Shown in pieces: positions 1 through 10,080 of a stretch of DNA of 64,000 nucleotides. The notes below the pieces were generated by a model. That model was given only the letters and a program-made list of their open reading frames with translations, was not told the DNA's origin and did not search any database. How positions within the stretch are numbered: the stretch's first letter is position 1; every line of letters begins with the position of its first letter. The stretch is from Crossaster papposus (Eukaryota; Echinodermata; Asteroidea; Velatida; Solasteridae), in NCBI GenBank assembly GCA_037893245.1, contig JBAIAA010000117.1, forward strand, positions 248,001 through 312,000, in the 5' to 3' direction. The translations under genes were made by a program, and so were the position numbers.

Positions 1-1158
1 ATGAGCCTAACAAACACTTTTCGGGTTTTGTTCACCATCAGCTATAGGCCTCAATGAGCCTAACAAACACTTTTCGGTTTTTTTTCACCGTCAGAACACA
101 AAATTGACTTCCAACACTCCCAAATGGTCTATAGGCCTCAATGAGCCTAACAAACACTTTTCGGGTTTTCTTCACCGTCAAAACACGAAATGGACTTTCA
201 ACACTCCCAAATGGTCTATAGCGCTCAATAAGCCTAACAAACACTTTTCGAGTTTTTCCACCTTCAGAACACAAAATAGACTTCCAACGCTCCCAAATGG
301 TCTATAGGCCTCAATGAGCCTAACAAACACTTTTCGGGTTTTTTCACCCTCAGAACACAAAATTGACTTCCAACACTCCCAAATGGTCTATAGGCCTCAA
401 TGAGCCTAACAAACACTTTTCGGGTTTTCTTCACCGTCAAAACACGAAATGGACTTTCAACACTCCCAAATGGTCTATAGCGCTCAATAAGCCTAACAAA
501 CACTTTTCGGGTTTTTCCACCTTCAGAACACAAAATAGACTTCCAACGCTCACAAATGGTCTATAGGCCTCAATGAGCCTAACAAACACTTTTCGGGTTT
601 TTTCACCGTCAGAACACAAAATAGACTTCCAACGCTCCCAAATGGTCTATAGAGCTCATTTAGCCTAACAAACACTTTTCGTTTTTTTACCGCCAGAACA
701 CCAAATGGACATCCAACGCTCCCAAATGTTGTATAGTGCTCAATGAGCCTAACAAACACTTTTCGGGTTTTTTCACCATCAGCTATAGGCCTCAATGAGC
801 CTAACAAACACTTTTCGGGTTTTTTCACCGTCAGAACACAAAATAGACTTCCAACGCTCTCAAATGGTCTATAGAGCTCATTTAGCCTAACAAACACTTT
901 TCGTTTTTTTTCACCGCCAGAACACCAAATGGACATCCAACGCTCCCAAATATTGTATAGTGCTCAATGAGCCTAACAAACACTTTTCGGTTTTTTTCAC
1001 CGTCAGAACACAAAATAGACTTCCAACGCTCCCAAATGGTCTATAGAGCTCATTTAGCCTAACAAACACTTTTCGGGTTTTGTTCACCATCAGAACACGA
1101 AATGGACTTCCAATACTCCCAAATGGTCGATAGCGCTCAATAAGCGTAACAAACACTT
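1..1158. repeat. Duplicated block, copy 1 (offset 3501 bp)
   Basis: Matches 3502-4659 almost base for base and may begin before the window. It includes the same internal duplication of subunits m2-m3-m4 and the same 52-bp subunit. Differences noticed are few: near 271 (cttcag here, cttcaa in copy 2), 305 (tctata here, tctaca in copy 2) and about 802 (cctaac here, cctcac in copy 2). The match ends inside the hybrid monomer at 1142-1227. Confidence 0.88.
56..574. repeat. Tandem duplication of subunits m2-m3-m4 (259-bp period)
   Basis: Two adjacent copies of the same three-monomer block (86/87 + 87 + 86 bp). Each runs through the aaaattgac, cgaaatggacttt and ccaccttcag monomers, and the second copy begins at 316. 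The copies differ at gag/ggg before the T-run of the third monomer and at ctcccaaatgg/ctcacaaatgg. The same doubled block recurs 3501 bp downstream, so it predates that duplication. Confidence 0.9.
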
Positions 1159-1227
1159 TTCGGGTTTTTCCACCTTCAGAACACAAAATAGACTTCCAAC
1201 GCTCACAAATGGTCTATAGGCCTCAAT
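1142..1227. repeat. Hybrid monomer (m14 head, m4 tail)
   Basis: Begins aagcgtaac, which elsewhere in the window precedes a ggtttttctcaccgtcag segment. Here it continues as gggtttttccaccttcag with a ctcacaaatgg core, the signature of m4. The switch lies in the invariant aacaaacacttttcgg stretch (about 1148-1163), so the exact breakpoint is hidden by identity. This is the join between the 3501-offset block and the T-type tail. Confidence 0.85.
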
Positions 1228-3503
1228 GAGCCTAACAAACACTTTTCGGGTTTTTTCACCATCAGCTATAGGCCTCAATGAGCCTAACAAACACTTTTCG
1301 GGTTTTTTCACCGTCAGAACACAAAATAGACTTCCAACGCTCCCAAATGGTCTATAGAGCTCATTTAGCCTAACAAACACTTTTCGGTTTTTTTCACCGC
1401 CAGAACACCAAATGGACATCCAACGCTCCCAAATGTTGTATAGTGCTCAATGAGCCTAACAAACACTTTTCGGGTTTTTTCACCGTCAGAACACAAAATA
1501 GACTTCCAACGCTCCCAAATGGTCTATAGAGCTCATTTAGCCTAACAAACACTTTTCGGGTTTTGTTCACCATCAGAACACGAAATGGACTTCCAACGCT
1601 CCCAAATGGTCTATAGCGCTCAATGAGCCTAACAAACACTTTTCGGTTTTTTTCACCATCAGCTATAGGCCTCAATGAGCCTAACAAACACTTTTCGGGT
1701 TTTTTCACCGTCGGAACACAAAATAGACTTCCAACGCTCCTAAATGGTCTATAGAGCTCATTTAGCCTAACAAACACTTTTCGGGTTTTGTTCACCATCA
1801 GAACACGAAATGGACTTTCAACACTCCCAAATGGTCTATAGCGCTTAATAAGCCTAACAAACACTTTTCGGGTTTTTTCACCGTCAGAACACAAATTAGA
1901 CTTCCAACGCTCCCAAATGGTCTATAGCGCTCATTTAGCCTAACAAACACTTTTCGGTTTTTTTTCACAGTCAGAACACCAAATGGACTTCCAACACTCC
2001 CAAACGGTCTATAGGCCTCAATGAGCCTAACAAACACTTTTCAAGTTTTTTCACCGTCAGAACACAAAATAGACTTCCAACGCTCCCAAATGGTCTATAG
2101 AGCTCATTTAGCCTAACAAACCCTTTTCGGGTTTTTTTCACCATCAGAACACGAAATGGACTTCCAATACTCCCAAATGGTCTATAGAGCTCATTGAGCC
2201 TAACAAACACTTTTCGGTTTTTTTCACCATCAGAACACGAAATGGACTTCCAATACTCCCAAATGGTCGATAGCGCTCAATAAGCGTAACAAACACTTTT
2301 CGGTTTTTCTCACCGTCAGAACACCAAATGGACATCCAACGCTCCCAAATGTTCTATAATGCTCAATGAGCCTAACAAACACTTTTCGGGTTTTGTTCAC
2401 CATCAGCTATAGGCCTCAATGAGCCTAACAAACACTTTTCGGGTTTTTTCACCCTCAGAACACAAAATTGACTTCCAACACTCCCAAATGGTCTATAGGC
2501 CTCAATGAGCCTAACAAACACTTTTCGGGTTTTCTTCACCTTCAAAACACGAAATGGACTTTCAACACTCCCAAATGGTCTATAGCGCTCAATAAGCCTA
2601 ACAAACACTTTTCGGGTTTTTCCACCTTCAGAACACAAAATAGACTTCCAACGCTCACAAATGGTCTATAGGCCTCAATGAGCCTAACAAACACTTTTCG
2701 GATTTTTTCACCGTCAGAACACAAAATAGACTTCCAACGCTCCCAAATGGTCTATAGAGCTCATTTAGCCTAACAAACACTTTTCGGTTTTTTTCACCGC
2801 CAGAACACCAAATGGACATCCAACGCTCCCAAATGTTGTATAGTGCTCAATGAGCCTAACAAACACTTTTCGGGTTTTTTCACCGTCAGAACACAAAATA
2901 GACTTCCAACGCTCCTAAATGGTCTATAGAGCTCATTTAGCCTAACAAACACTTTTCGGGTTTTGTTCACCATCAGAACACGAAATGGACTTCCAACGCT
3001 CCCAAATGGTAGCGCTCAATGAGCCTAACAAACACTTTTCGGTTTTTTTCACCATCAGCTATAGGCCTCAATGAGCCTAACAAACACTTTTCGGGTTTTT
3101 TCACCGTCAGAACACAAAATAGACTTCCAACGCTCCCAAATGGTCTATAGAGCTCATTTAGCCTAACAAACACTTTTCGGTTTTTTTCACCGCCAGAACA
3201 CCAAATGGAAATCCAACGCTCCCAAATGTTGTATAGTGCTCAATGAGCCTAACAAACACTTTTCGGGTTTTTTCACCGTCAGAACACAAAATAGACTTCC
3301 AACGCTCCCAAATGGTCTATAGAGCTCATTTAGCCTAACAAACACTTTTCGGGTTTTGTTCACCATCAGAACACGAAATGGACTTCCAATACTCCCAAAT
3401 GGTCGATAGCGCTCAATAAGCGTAACAAACACTTTTCGGTTTTTCTCACCGTCAGAACACCAAATGGACATCCAACGCTCCCAAATGTTCTATAGTGCTC
3501 AAT
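1228..3503. repeat. Duplicated block, copy 1 (offset 7713 bp)
   Basis: Corresponds to 8941-11216. The T at 1846 in gcgcttaata matches 9559 at exactly +7713, and the following A-type unit (2368-3503) matches 10081-11216. Private differences noticed include cttcaccttc near 2544 (cttcaccgtc in copy 2), cggattttt near 2700, and ggaaatcc near 3208. Confidence 0.85.
2368..3503. repeat. HOR unit, type A, 1136 bp, 14 subunits
   Basis: Same length and subunit order as the reference A unit at 10081. It has the opening 53-bp subunit, the 83-bp subunit (aaatggtagcgctc near 3010) and the internal 52-bp subunit. Confidence 0.92.
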
Positions 3504-4659
3504 GAGCCTAACAAACACTTTTCGGGTTTTGTTCACCATCAGCTATAGGCCTCAATGAGCCTAACAAACACTTTTCGGTTTTTTTTCACCGTCAGAACAC
3601 AAAATTGACTTCCAACACTCCCAAATGGTCTATAGGCCTCAATGAGCCTAACAAACACTTTTCGGGTTTTCTTCACCGTCAAAACACGAAATGGACTTTC
3701 AACACTCCCAAATGGTCTATAGCGCTCAATAAGCCTAACAAACACTTTTCGAGTTTTTCCACCTTCAAAACACAAAATAGACTTCCAACGCTCCCAAATG
3801 GTCTACAGGCCTCAATGAGCCTAACAAACACTTTTCGGGTTTTTTCACCCTCAGAACACAAAATTGACTTCCAACACTCCCAAATGGTCTATAGGCCTCA
3901 ATGAGCCTAACAAACACTTTTCGGGTTTTCTTCACCGTCAAAACACGAAATGGACTTTCAACACTCCCAAATGGTCTATAGCGCTCAATAAGCCTAACAA
4001 ACACTTTTCGGGTTTTTCCACCTTCAGAACACAAAATAGACTTCCAACGCTCACAAATGGTCTATAGGCCTCAATGAGCCTAACAAACACTTTTCGGGTT
4101 TTTTCACCGTCAGAACACAAAATAGACTTCCAACGCTCCCAAATGGTCTATAGAGCTCATTTAGCCTAACAAACACTTTTCGTTTTTTTACCGCCAGAAC
4201 ACCAAATGGACATCCAACGCTCCCAAATGTTGTATAGTGCTCAATGAGCCTAACAAACACTTTTCGGGTTTTTTCACCATCAGCTATAGGCCTCAATGAG
4301 CCTCACAAACACTTTTCGGGTTTTTTCACCGTCAGAACACAAAATAGACTTCCAACGCTCTCAAATGGTCTATAGAGCTCATTTAGCCTAACAAACACTT
4401 TTCGTTTTTTTTCACCGCCAGAACACCAAATGGACATCCAACGCTCCCAAATATTGTATAGTGCTCAATGAGCCTAACAAACACTTTTCGGTTTTTTTCA
4501 CCGTCAGAACACAAAATAGACTTCCAACGCTCCCAAATGGTCTATAGAGCTCATTTAGCCTAACAAACACTTTTCGGGTTTTGTTCACCATCAGAACACG
4601 AAATGGACTTCCAATACTCCCAAATGGTCGATAGCGCTCAATAAGCGTAACAAACACTT
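3502..4659. repeat. Duplicated block, copy 2 (offset 3501 bp)
   Basis: Second copy of 1-1158, including the doubled m2-m3-m4. It continues past the point where copy 1 switches to m4-like sequence: here aagcgtaac is followed by the usual cggtttttctcacc. This makes it the unrecombined version at that site. Confidence 0.88.
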
Positions 4660-4728
4660 TTCGGTTTTTCTCACCGTCAGAACACCAAATGGACATCCAA
4701 CGCTCCCAAATGTTCTATAGTGCTCAAT
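3504..4728. repeat. HOR unit, 1225 bp, carrying doubled m2-m4
   Basis: A 53-bp subunit opens it and a second truncated subunit lies near 4279. It carries the 259-bp m2-m4 duplication but no 83-bp subunit. A short T-run monomer (cgtttttttaccgcc) lies near 4175. Confidence 0.88.
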
Positions 4729-5816
4729 GAGCCTAACAAACACTTTTCGGGTTTTGTTCACCATCAGCTATAGGCCTCAATGAGCCTAACAAACACTTTT
4801 CGGGTTTTTTCACCGTCAGAACACAAAATTGACTTCCAACACTCCCAAATGGTCTATAGGCCTCAATGAGCCTAACAAACACTTTTCGGGTTTTCTTCAC
4901 CGTCAAAACACGAAATGGACTTTCAACACTCCCAAATGGTCTATAGCGCTCAATAAGCCTAACAAACACTTTTCGAGTTTTTCCACCTTCAGAACACAAA
5001 ATAGACTTCCAACGCTCCCAAATGGTCTATAGGCCTCAATGAGCCTAACAAACACTTTTCGGGTTTTTTCACCGTCAGAAAACAAAATAGACTTCCAACG
5101 CTCCCAAATGGTCTATAGAGCTCATTTAGCCTAACAAACACTTTTCGGTTTTTTTCACCGCCAGAACACCAAATGGACATCCAACGCTCCCGAATGTTGT
5201 ATAGTGCTCAATGAGCCTAACCAACACTTTTCGGGTTTTTTCATCGTCAGAACACAAAATAGACTTCCAACGCTCCCAAATGGTCTATAGAGCTCATTTA
5301 GCCTAACAAACACTTTTCGGTTTTTTTCACCGCCAGAACACCAAATGGACATCCAACGCTCCCAAATGTTGTATAGTGCTCAATGAGCCTAACAAACACT
5401 TTTCGGGTTTTGTTCACCATCAGAACACGAAATGGACTTCCAATACTCCCAAATGGTCGATAGCGCTCAATAAGCGTAACAAACACTTTTCGGTTTTTCT
5501 CACCGTCAGAACACCAAATGGACATCCAACGCTCCCAAATGTTCTATAGTGCTCAATGAGCCTAACAAACACTTTTCGGTTTTTTTCACCATCAGAACAC
5601 AAAATAGACTTCCAACGCTCCCAAATGGTATATAGAGCTCATTTAGCCTAACAAACACTTTTCGGGTTTTGTTCACCATCAGAACACGAAATGGACTTCC
5701 AATACTCCCAAATGGTCGATAGCGCTCAATAAGCGTAACAAACACTTTTCGGTTTTTCTCACCGTCAGAACACAAAATGGACATCCAACGCTCCCAAATG
5801 TTCTATAGTGCTCAAT
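4729..5816. repeat. HOR unit, 1088 bp, about 13 subunits
   Basis: Opens with a 53-bp subunit and has no second truncated subunit. It has the C-type marks agaaaac (near 5078) and catcgtcag (near 5232). The private change cctaaccaac lies near 5217. It resembles a C unit in which the second truncated subunit and neighbours were replaced. Confidence 0.85.
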
Positions 5817-8373
5817 GAGCCTAACAAACACTTTTCGGGTTTTGTTCACCATCAGCTATAGGCCTCAATGAGCCTAACAAACACTTTTCGGGTTTTCTTC
5901 ACCGTCAAAACACGAAATGGACTTTCAACACTCCCAAATGGTCTATAGCGCTCAATGAGCCTAACAAACACTTTTCGGGTTTTTTCACCGTCAGAACACA
6001 AAATTGACTTCCAACACTCCCAAATGGTCTATAGGCCTCAATGAGCCTAACAAACACTTTTCGGGTTTTCTTCACCGTCAACACACGAAATGGACTTTCA
6101 ACACTCCCAAATGGTCTATAGCGCTCAATAAGCCTAACAAACACTTTTCGAGTTTTTCCACCTTCAGAACACAAAATAGACTTCCAACGCTCCCAAATGG
6201 TCTATAGGCCTCAATGAGCCTAACAAACACTTTTCGGGTTTTTTCACCGTCAGAACACAAAATAGACTTCCAACGCTCCCAAATGGTCTATAGAGCTCAT
6301 TTAGCCTAACAAACACTTTTCGTTTTTTTTCACCGCCAGAACACCAAATGGACATCCAACGCTCCCAAATGTTGTATAGTGCTCAATGAGCCTAACAAAC
6401 ACTTTTCGGGTTTTTTCACCGTCAGAACACAAAATAGACTTCCAAAGCTCCCAAATGGTCTATAGAGCTCATTTAGCCTAACAAACACTTTTCGGGTTTT
6501 GTTCACCATCAGAACACGAAATGGACTTCCAACGCTCCCAAATGGTCTATAGCGCTCAATGAGCCTAACAAACACTTTTTGGGTTTTTTCACCGTCAGAA
6601 CACAAAATAGACTTCCAACGCTCCCAAATGGTCTATAGAGCTCATTTAGCCTAACAAACACTTTTCGGTTTTTTTCACCGCCAGAACACCAAATGGACAT
6701 CCAACGCTCCCAAATGTTGTATAGTGCTCAATGAGCCTAACAAACACTTTTCGGGTTTTTTCACCGTCAGAACACAAAATAGACTTCCAACGCTCCCAAA
6801 TGGTCTATAGAGCTCATTTAGCCTAACAAACACTTTTCGGGTTTTGTTCACCATCAGAACACGAAATGGACTTCCAATACTCCCAAATGGTCGATAGCGC
6901 TCAATAAGCGTAACAAACACTTTTCGGTTTTTCTCACCGTCAGAACACCAAATGGACTTCCAACGCTCCCAAATGGTCTATAGCGCTCATTTAGCCTAAC
7001 AAACACTTTTCGGTTTTTTTTCACCGTCAGAACACCAAATGGACTTCCAACACTCCCAAACGGTCTATAGGCCTCAATGAGCCTAACAAACACTTTTCAA
7101 GTTTTTTCACCGTCAGAACACAAAATAGACTTCCAACGCTTCCAAATGGTCTATAGAGCTCATTGAGCCTAACAAACACTTTTCGGTTTTTTTCACCATC
7201 AGAACACGAAATGGACTTCCAATACTCCCAAATGGTCGATAGCGCTCAATAAGCGTAACAAACACTTTTCGGTTTTTCTCACCGTCAGAACACCAAATGG
7301 ACATCCAACGCTCCCAAATGTTCTATAGTGCTCAATGAGCCTAACAAACACTTTTCGGTTTTTTTCACCGTCAGAACACAAAATTGACTTCCAACACTCC
7401 CAAATGGTCTATAGGCCTCAATGAGCCTAACAAACACTTTTCGGGTTTTCTTCACCGTCAAAACACGAAATGGACTTTCAACACTCCCAAATGGTCTATA
7501 GCGCTCAATAAGCCTAACAAACACTTTTCGGGTTTTTCCACCTTCAGAACACAAAATAGACTTCCAACGCTCCCAAATGGTCTATAGGCCTCAATGAGCC
7601 TAACAAACACTTTTCGGGTTTTTTCACCGTCAGAACACAAAATAGACTTCCAACGCTCCCAAATGGTCTATAGAGCTCATTTAGCCTAACAAACACTTTT
7701 CGGTTTTTTTCACCGCCAGAACACCAAATGGACATCCAACGCTCCCAAATGTTGTATAGTGCTCAATGAGCCTAACAAACACTTTTCGGTTTTTTTTCAC
7801 CGTCAGAACACAAAATAGACTTCCAACGCTCCCAAATGGTCTATAGAGCTCATTTAGCCTAACAAACACTTTTCGGGTTTTGTTCACCATCAGAACACGA
7901 AATGGACTTCCAACGCTCCCAAATGGTCTATAGCGCTCAATGAGCCTAACAAACACTTTTCGGTTTTTTTTCACCGTCAGAACACCAAATGGACTTCCAA
8001 CACTCCCAAACGGTCTATAGGCCTCAATGAGCCTAACAAACACTTTTCAAGTTTTTTCACCGTCAGAACACAAAATAGACTTCCAACGCTCCCAAATGGT
8101 CTATAGAGCTCATTTAGCCTAACAAACCCTTTTCGGTTTTTTTTCACCATCAGAACACGAAATGGACTTCCAATACTCCCAAATGGTCTATAGAGCTCAT
8201 TGAGCCTAACAAACACTTTTCGGTTTTTTTCACCATCAGAACACGAAATGGACTTCCAATACTCCCAAATGGTCGATAGCGCTCAATAAGCGTAACAAAC
8301 ACTTTTCGGTTTTTCTTACCGTCAGAACACCAAATGGACATCAAACGCTCCCAAATGTTCTATAATGCTCATT
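5817..8373. repeat. Long composite HOR block, 2557 bp, about 30 subunits
   Basis: One 53-bp subunit (5817-5869) is followed by an extra m3-like 87-mer (5870-5956) before the normal m2 at 5957. A second m2-m3-m4 series begins at 7337 without the usual 53-bp opener. This looks like two units fused with loss of the boundary subunit. The rest is D-like, with the ttttcaag and acaaaccctttt monomers near 7095 and 8125. Confidence 0.83.
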
Positions 8374-10080
8374 GAGCCTAACAAACACTTTTCGGGTTTT
8401 GTTCACCATCAGCTATAGGCCTCAATGAGCCTAACAAACACTTTTCGGGTTTTTTCACCCTCAGAACACAAAATTGACTTCCAACACTCCCAAATGGTCT
8501 ATAGGCCTCAATGAGCCTAACAAACACTTTTCGGGTTTTCTTCACCGTCAAAACCCGAAATGGACTTTCAACACTCCCAAATGGTCTATAGCGCTCAATA
8601 AGCCTAACAAACACTTTTCGGGTTTTTCCACCTTCAGAACACAAAATAGACTTCCAACGCTCACAAATGGTCTATAGAGCTCATTTAGCCTAACAAACAC
8701 TTTTCGGGTTTTTCCACCTTCAGAACACAAAATAGACATCCAACGCTCCCAAATGTTGTATAGTGCTCAATGAGCCTAACAAACACTTTTCGGGTTTTTT
8801 CACCGTCAGAACACATAATAGACTTCCAACGCTCCTAAATGGTCTATAGAGCTCATTTAGCCTAACAAACACTTTTCGGGTTTTGTTCACCATCAGAACA
8901 CGAAATGGACTTCCAACGCTCCCAAATGGTAGCGCTCAATGAGCCTAACAAACACTTTTCGGTTTTTTTCACCATCAGCTATAGGCCTCAATGAGCCTAA
9001 CAAACACTTTTCGGGTTTTTTCACCGTCAGAACACAAAATAGACTTCCAACGCTCCCAAATGGTCTATAGAGCTCATTTAGCCTAACAAACACTTTTCGG
9101 TTTTTTTCACCGCCAGAACACCAAATGGACATCCAACGCTCCCAAATGTTGTATAGTGCTCAATGAGCCTAACAAACACTTTTCGGTTTTTTTCACCGTC
9201 AGAACACAAAATAGACTTCCAACGCTCCCAAATGGTCTATAGAGCTCATTTAGCCTAACAAACACTTTTCGGGTTTTGTTCACCATCAGAACACGAAATG
9301 GACTTCCAACGCTCCCAAATGGTCTATAGCGCTCAATGAGCCTAACAAACACTTTTCGGTTTTTTTCACCATCAGCTATAGGCCTCAATGAGCCTAACAA
9401 ACACTTTTCGGGTTTTTTCACCGTCGGAACACAAAATAGACTTCCAACGCTCCTAAATGGTCTATAGAGCTCATTTAGCCTAACAAACACTTTTCGGGTT
9501 TTGTTCACCATCAGAACACGAAATGGACTTTCAACACTCCCAAATGGTCTATAGCGCTTAATAAGCCTAACAAACACTTTTCGGGTTTTTTCACCGTCAG
9601 AACACAAATTAGACTTCCAACGCTCCCAAATGGTCTATAGCGCTCATTTAGCCTAACAAACACTTTTCGGGTTTTTTTCACAGTCAGAACACCAAATGGA
9701 CTTCCAACACTCCCAAACGGTCTATAGGCCTCAATGAGCCTAACAAACACTTTTCAAGTTTTTTCACCGTCAGAACACAAAATAGACTTCCAACGCTCCC
9801 AAATGGTCTATAGAGCTCATTTAGCCTAACAAACCCTTTTCGGGTTTTTTTCACCATCAGAACACGAAATGGACTTCCAATACTCCCAAATGGTCTATAG
9901 AGCTCATTGAGCCTAACAAACACTTTTCGGTTTTTTTCACCATCAGAACACGAAATGGACTTCCAATACTCCCAAATGGTCGATAGCGCTCAATAAGCGT
10001 AACAAACACTTTTCGGTTTTTCTCACCGTCAGAACACCAAATGGACATCCAACGCTCCCAAATGTTCTATAATGCTCAAT
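8374..10080. repeat. HOR unit, type T short form, 1707 bp
   Basis: Three truncated subunits, one 83-bp subunit (near 8934) and the T marks gtcggaacac (near 9424) and gcgcttaata (9559). It is 86 bp shorter than the full T units at 48533 and 57706. The lost monomer is explained by the hybrid at 8686-8771. Confidence 0.88.
8686..8771. repeat. Hybrid monomer (m4-like head, m6-like tail)
   Basis: The head carries gggtttttccaccttcag and acaaaatagac, an m4 signature. The tail is atccaacgctcccaaatg followed by ttgtatag, an m6 signature. The preceding monomer has m4-type ctcacaaatgg joined to an m5-type tatagagctcatt tail. Together they remove one monomer from this T unit. The patchwork of m4, m5 and m6 features suggests gene conversion or two closely spaced exchanges. 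Confidence 0.8.

Larger units (their letters stand above)
3..2367. repeat. Composite HOR block, 2365 bp, T-related
   Basis: Opens with a 53-bp subunit (3-55) and holds further 52-bp subunits at 745-796, 1228-1279 and 1625-1676. The first part contains subunits m2-m3-m4 twice in tandem. The second part, from about 1228, is the T-type tail with the gtcggaacac and gcgcttaata marks (near 1711 and 1846). A crossover monomer at 1142-1227 joins the parts. It reads as a fusion of two unit types. Confidence 0.85.

Noticed and set aside
104..307. 67-aa plus-strand frame recurring dozens of times
   Set aside because: It is simply m2-m3-m4 translated. It is conserved because the DNA is homogenised, not because of coding constraint, and is lost wherever the monomers are deleted.
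745..796. Truncated subunits as insertion-element remnants or target-site duplications
   Set aside because: They are exact internal deletions of the monomer with no extra sequence and no flanking direct repeat.
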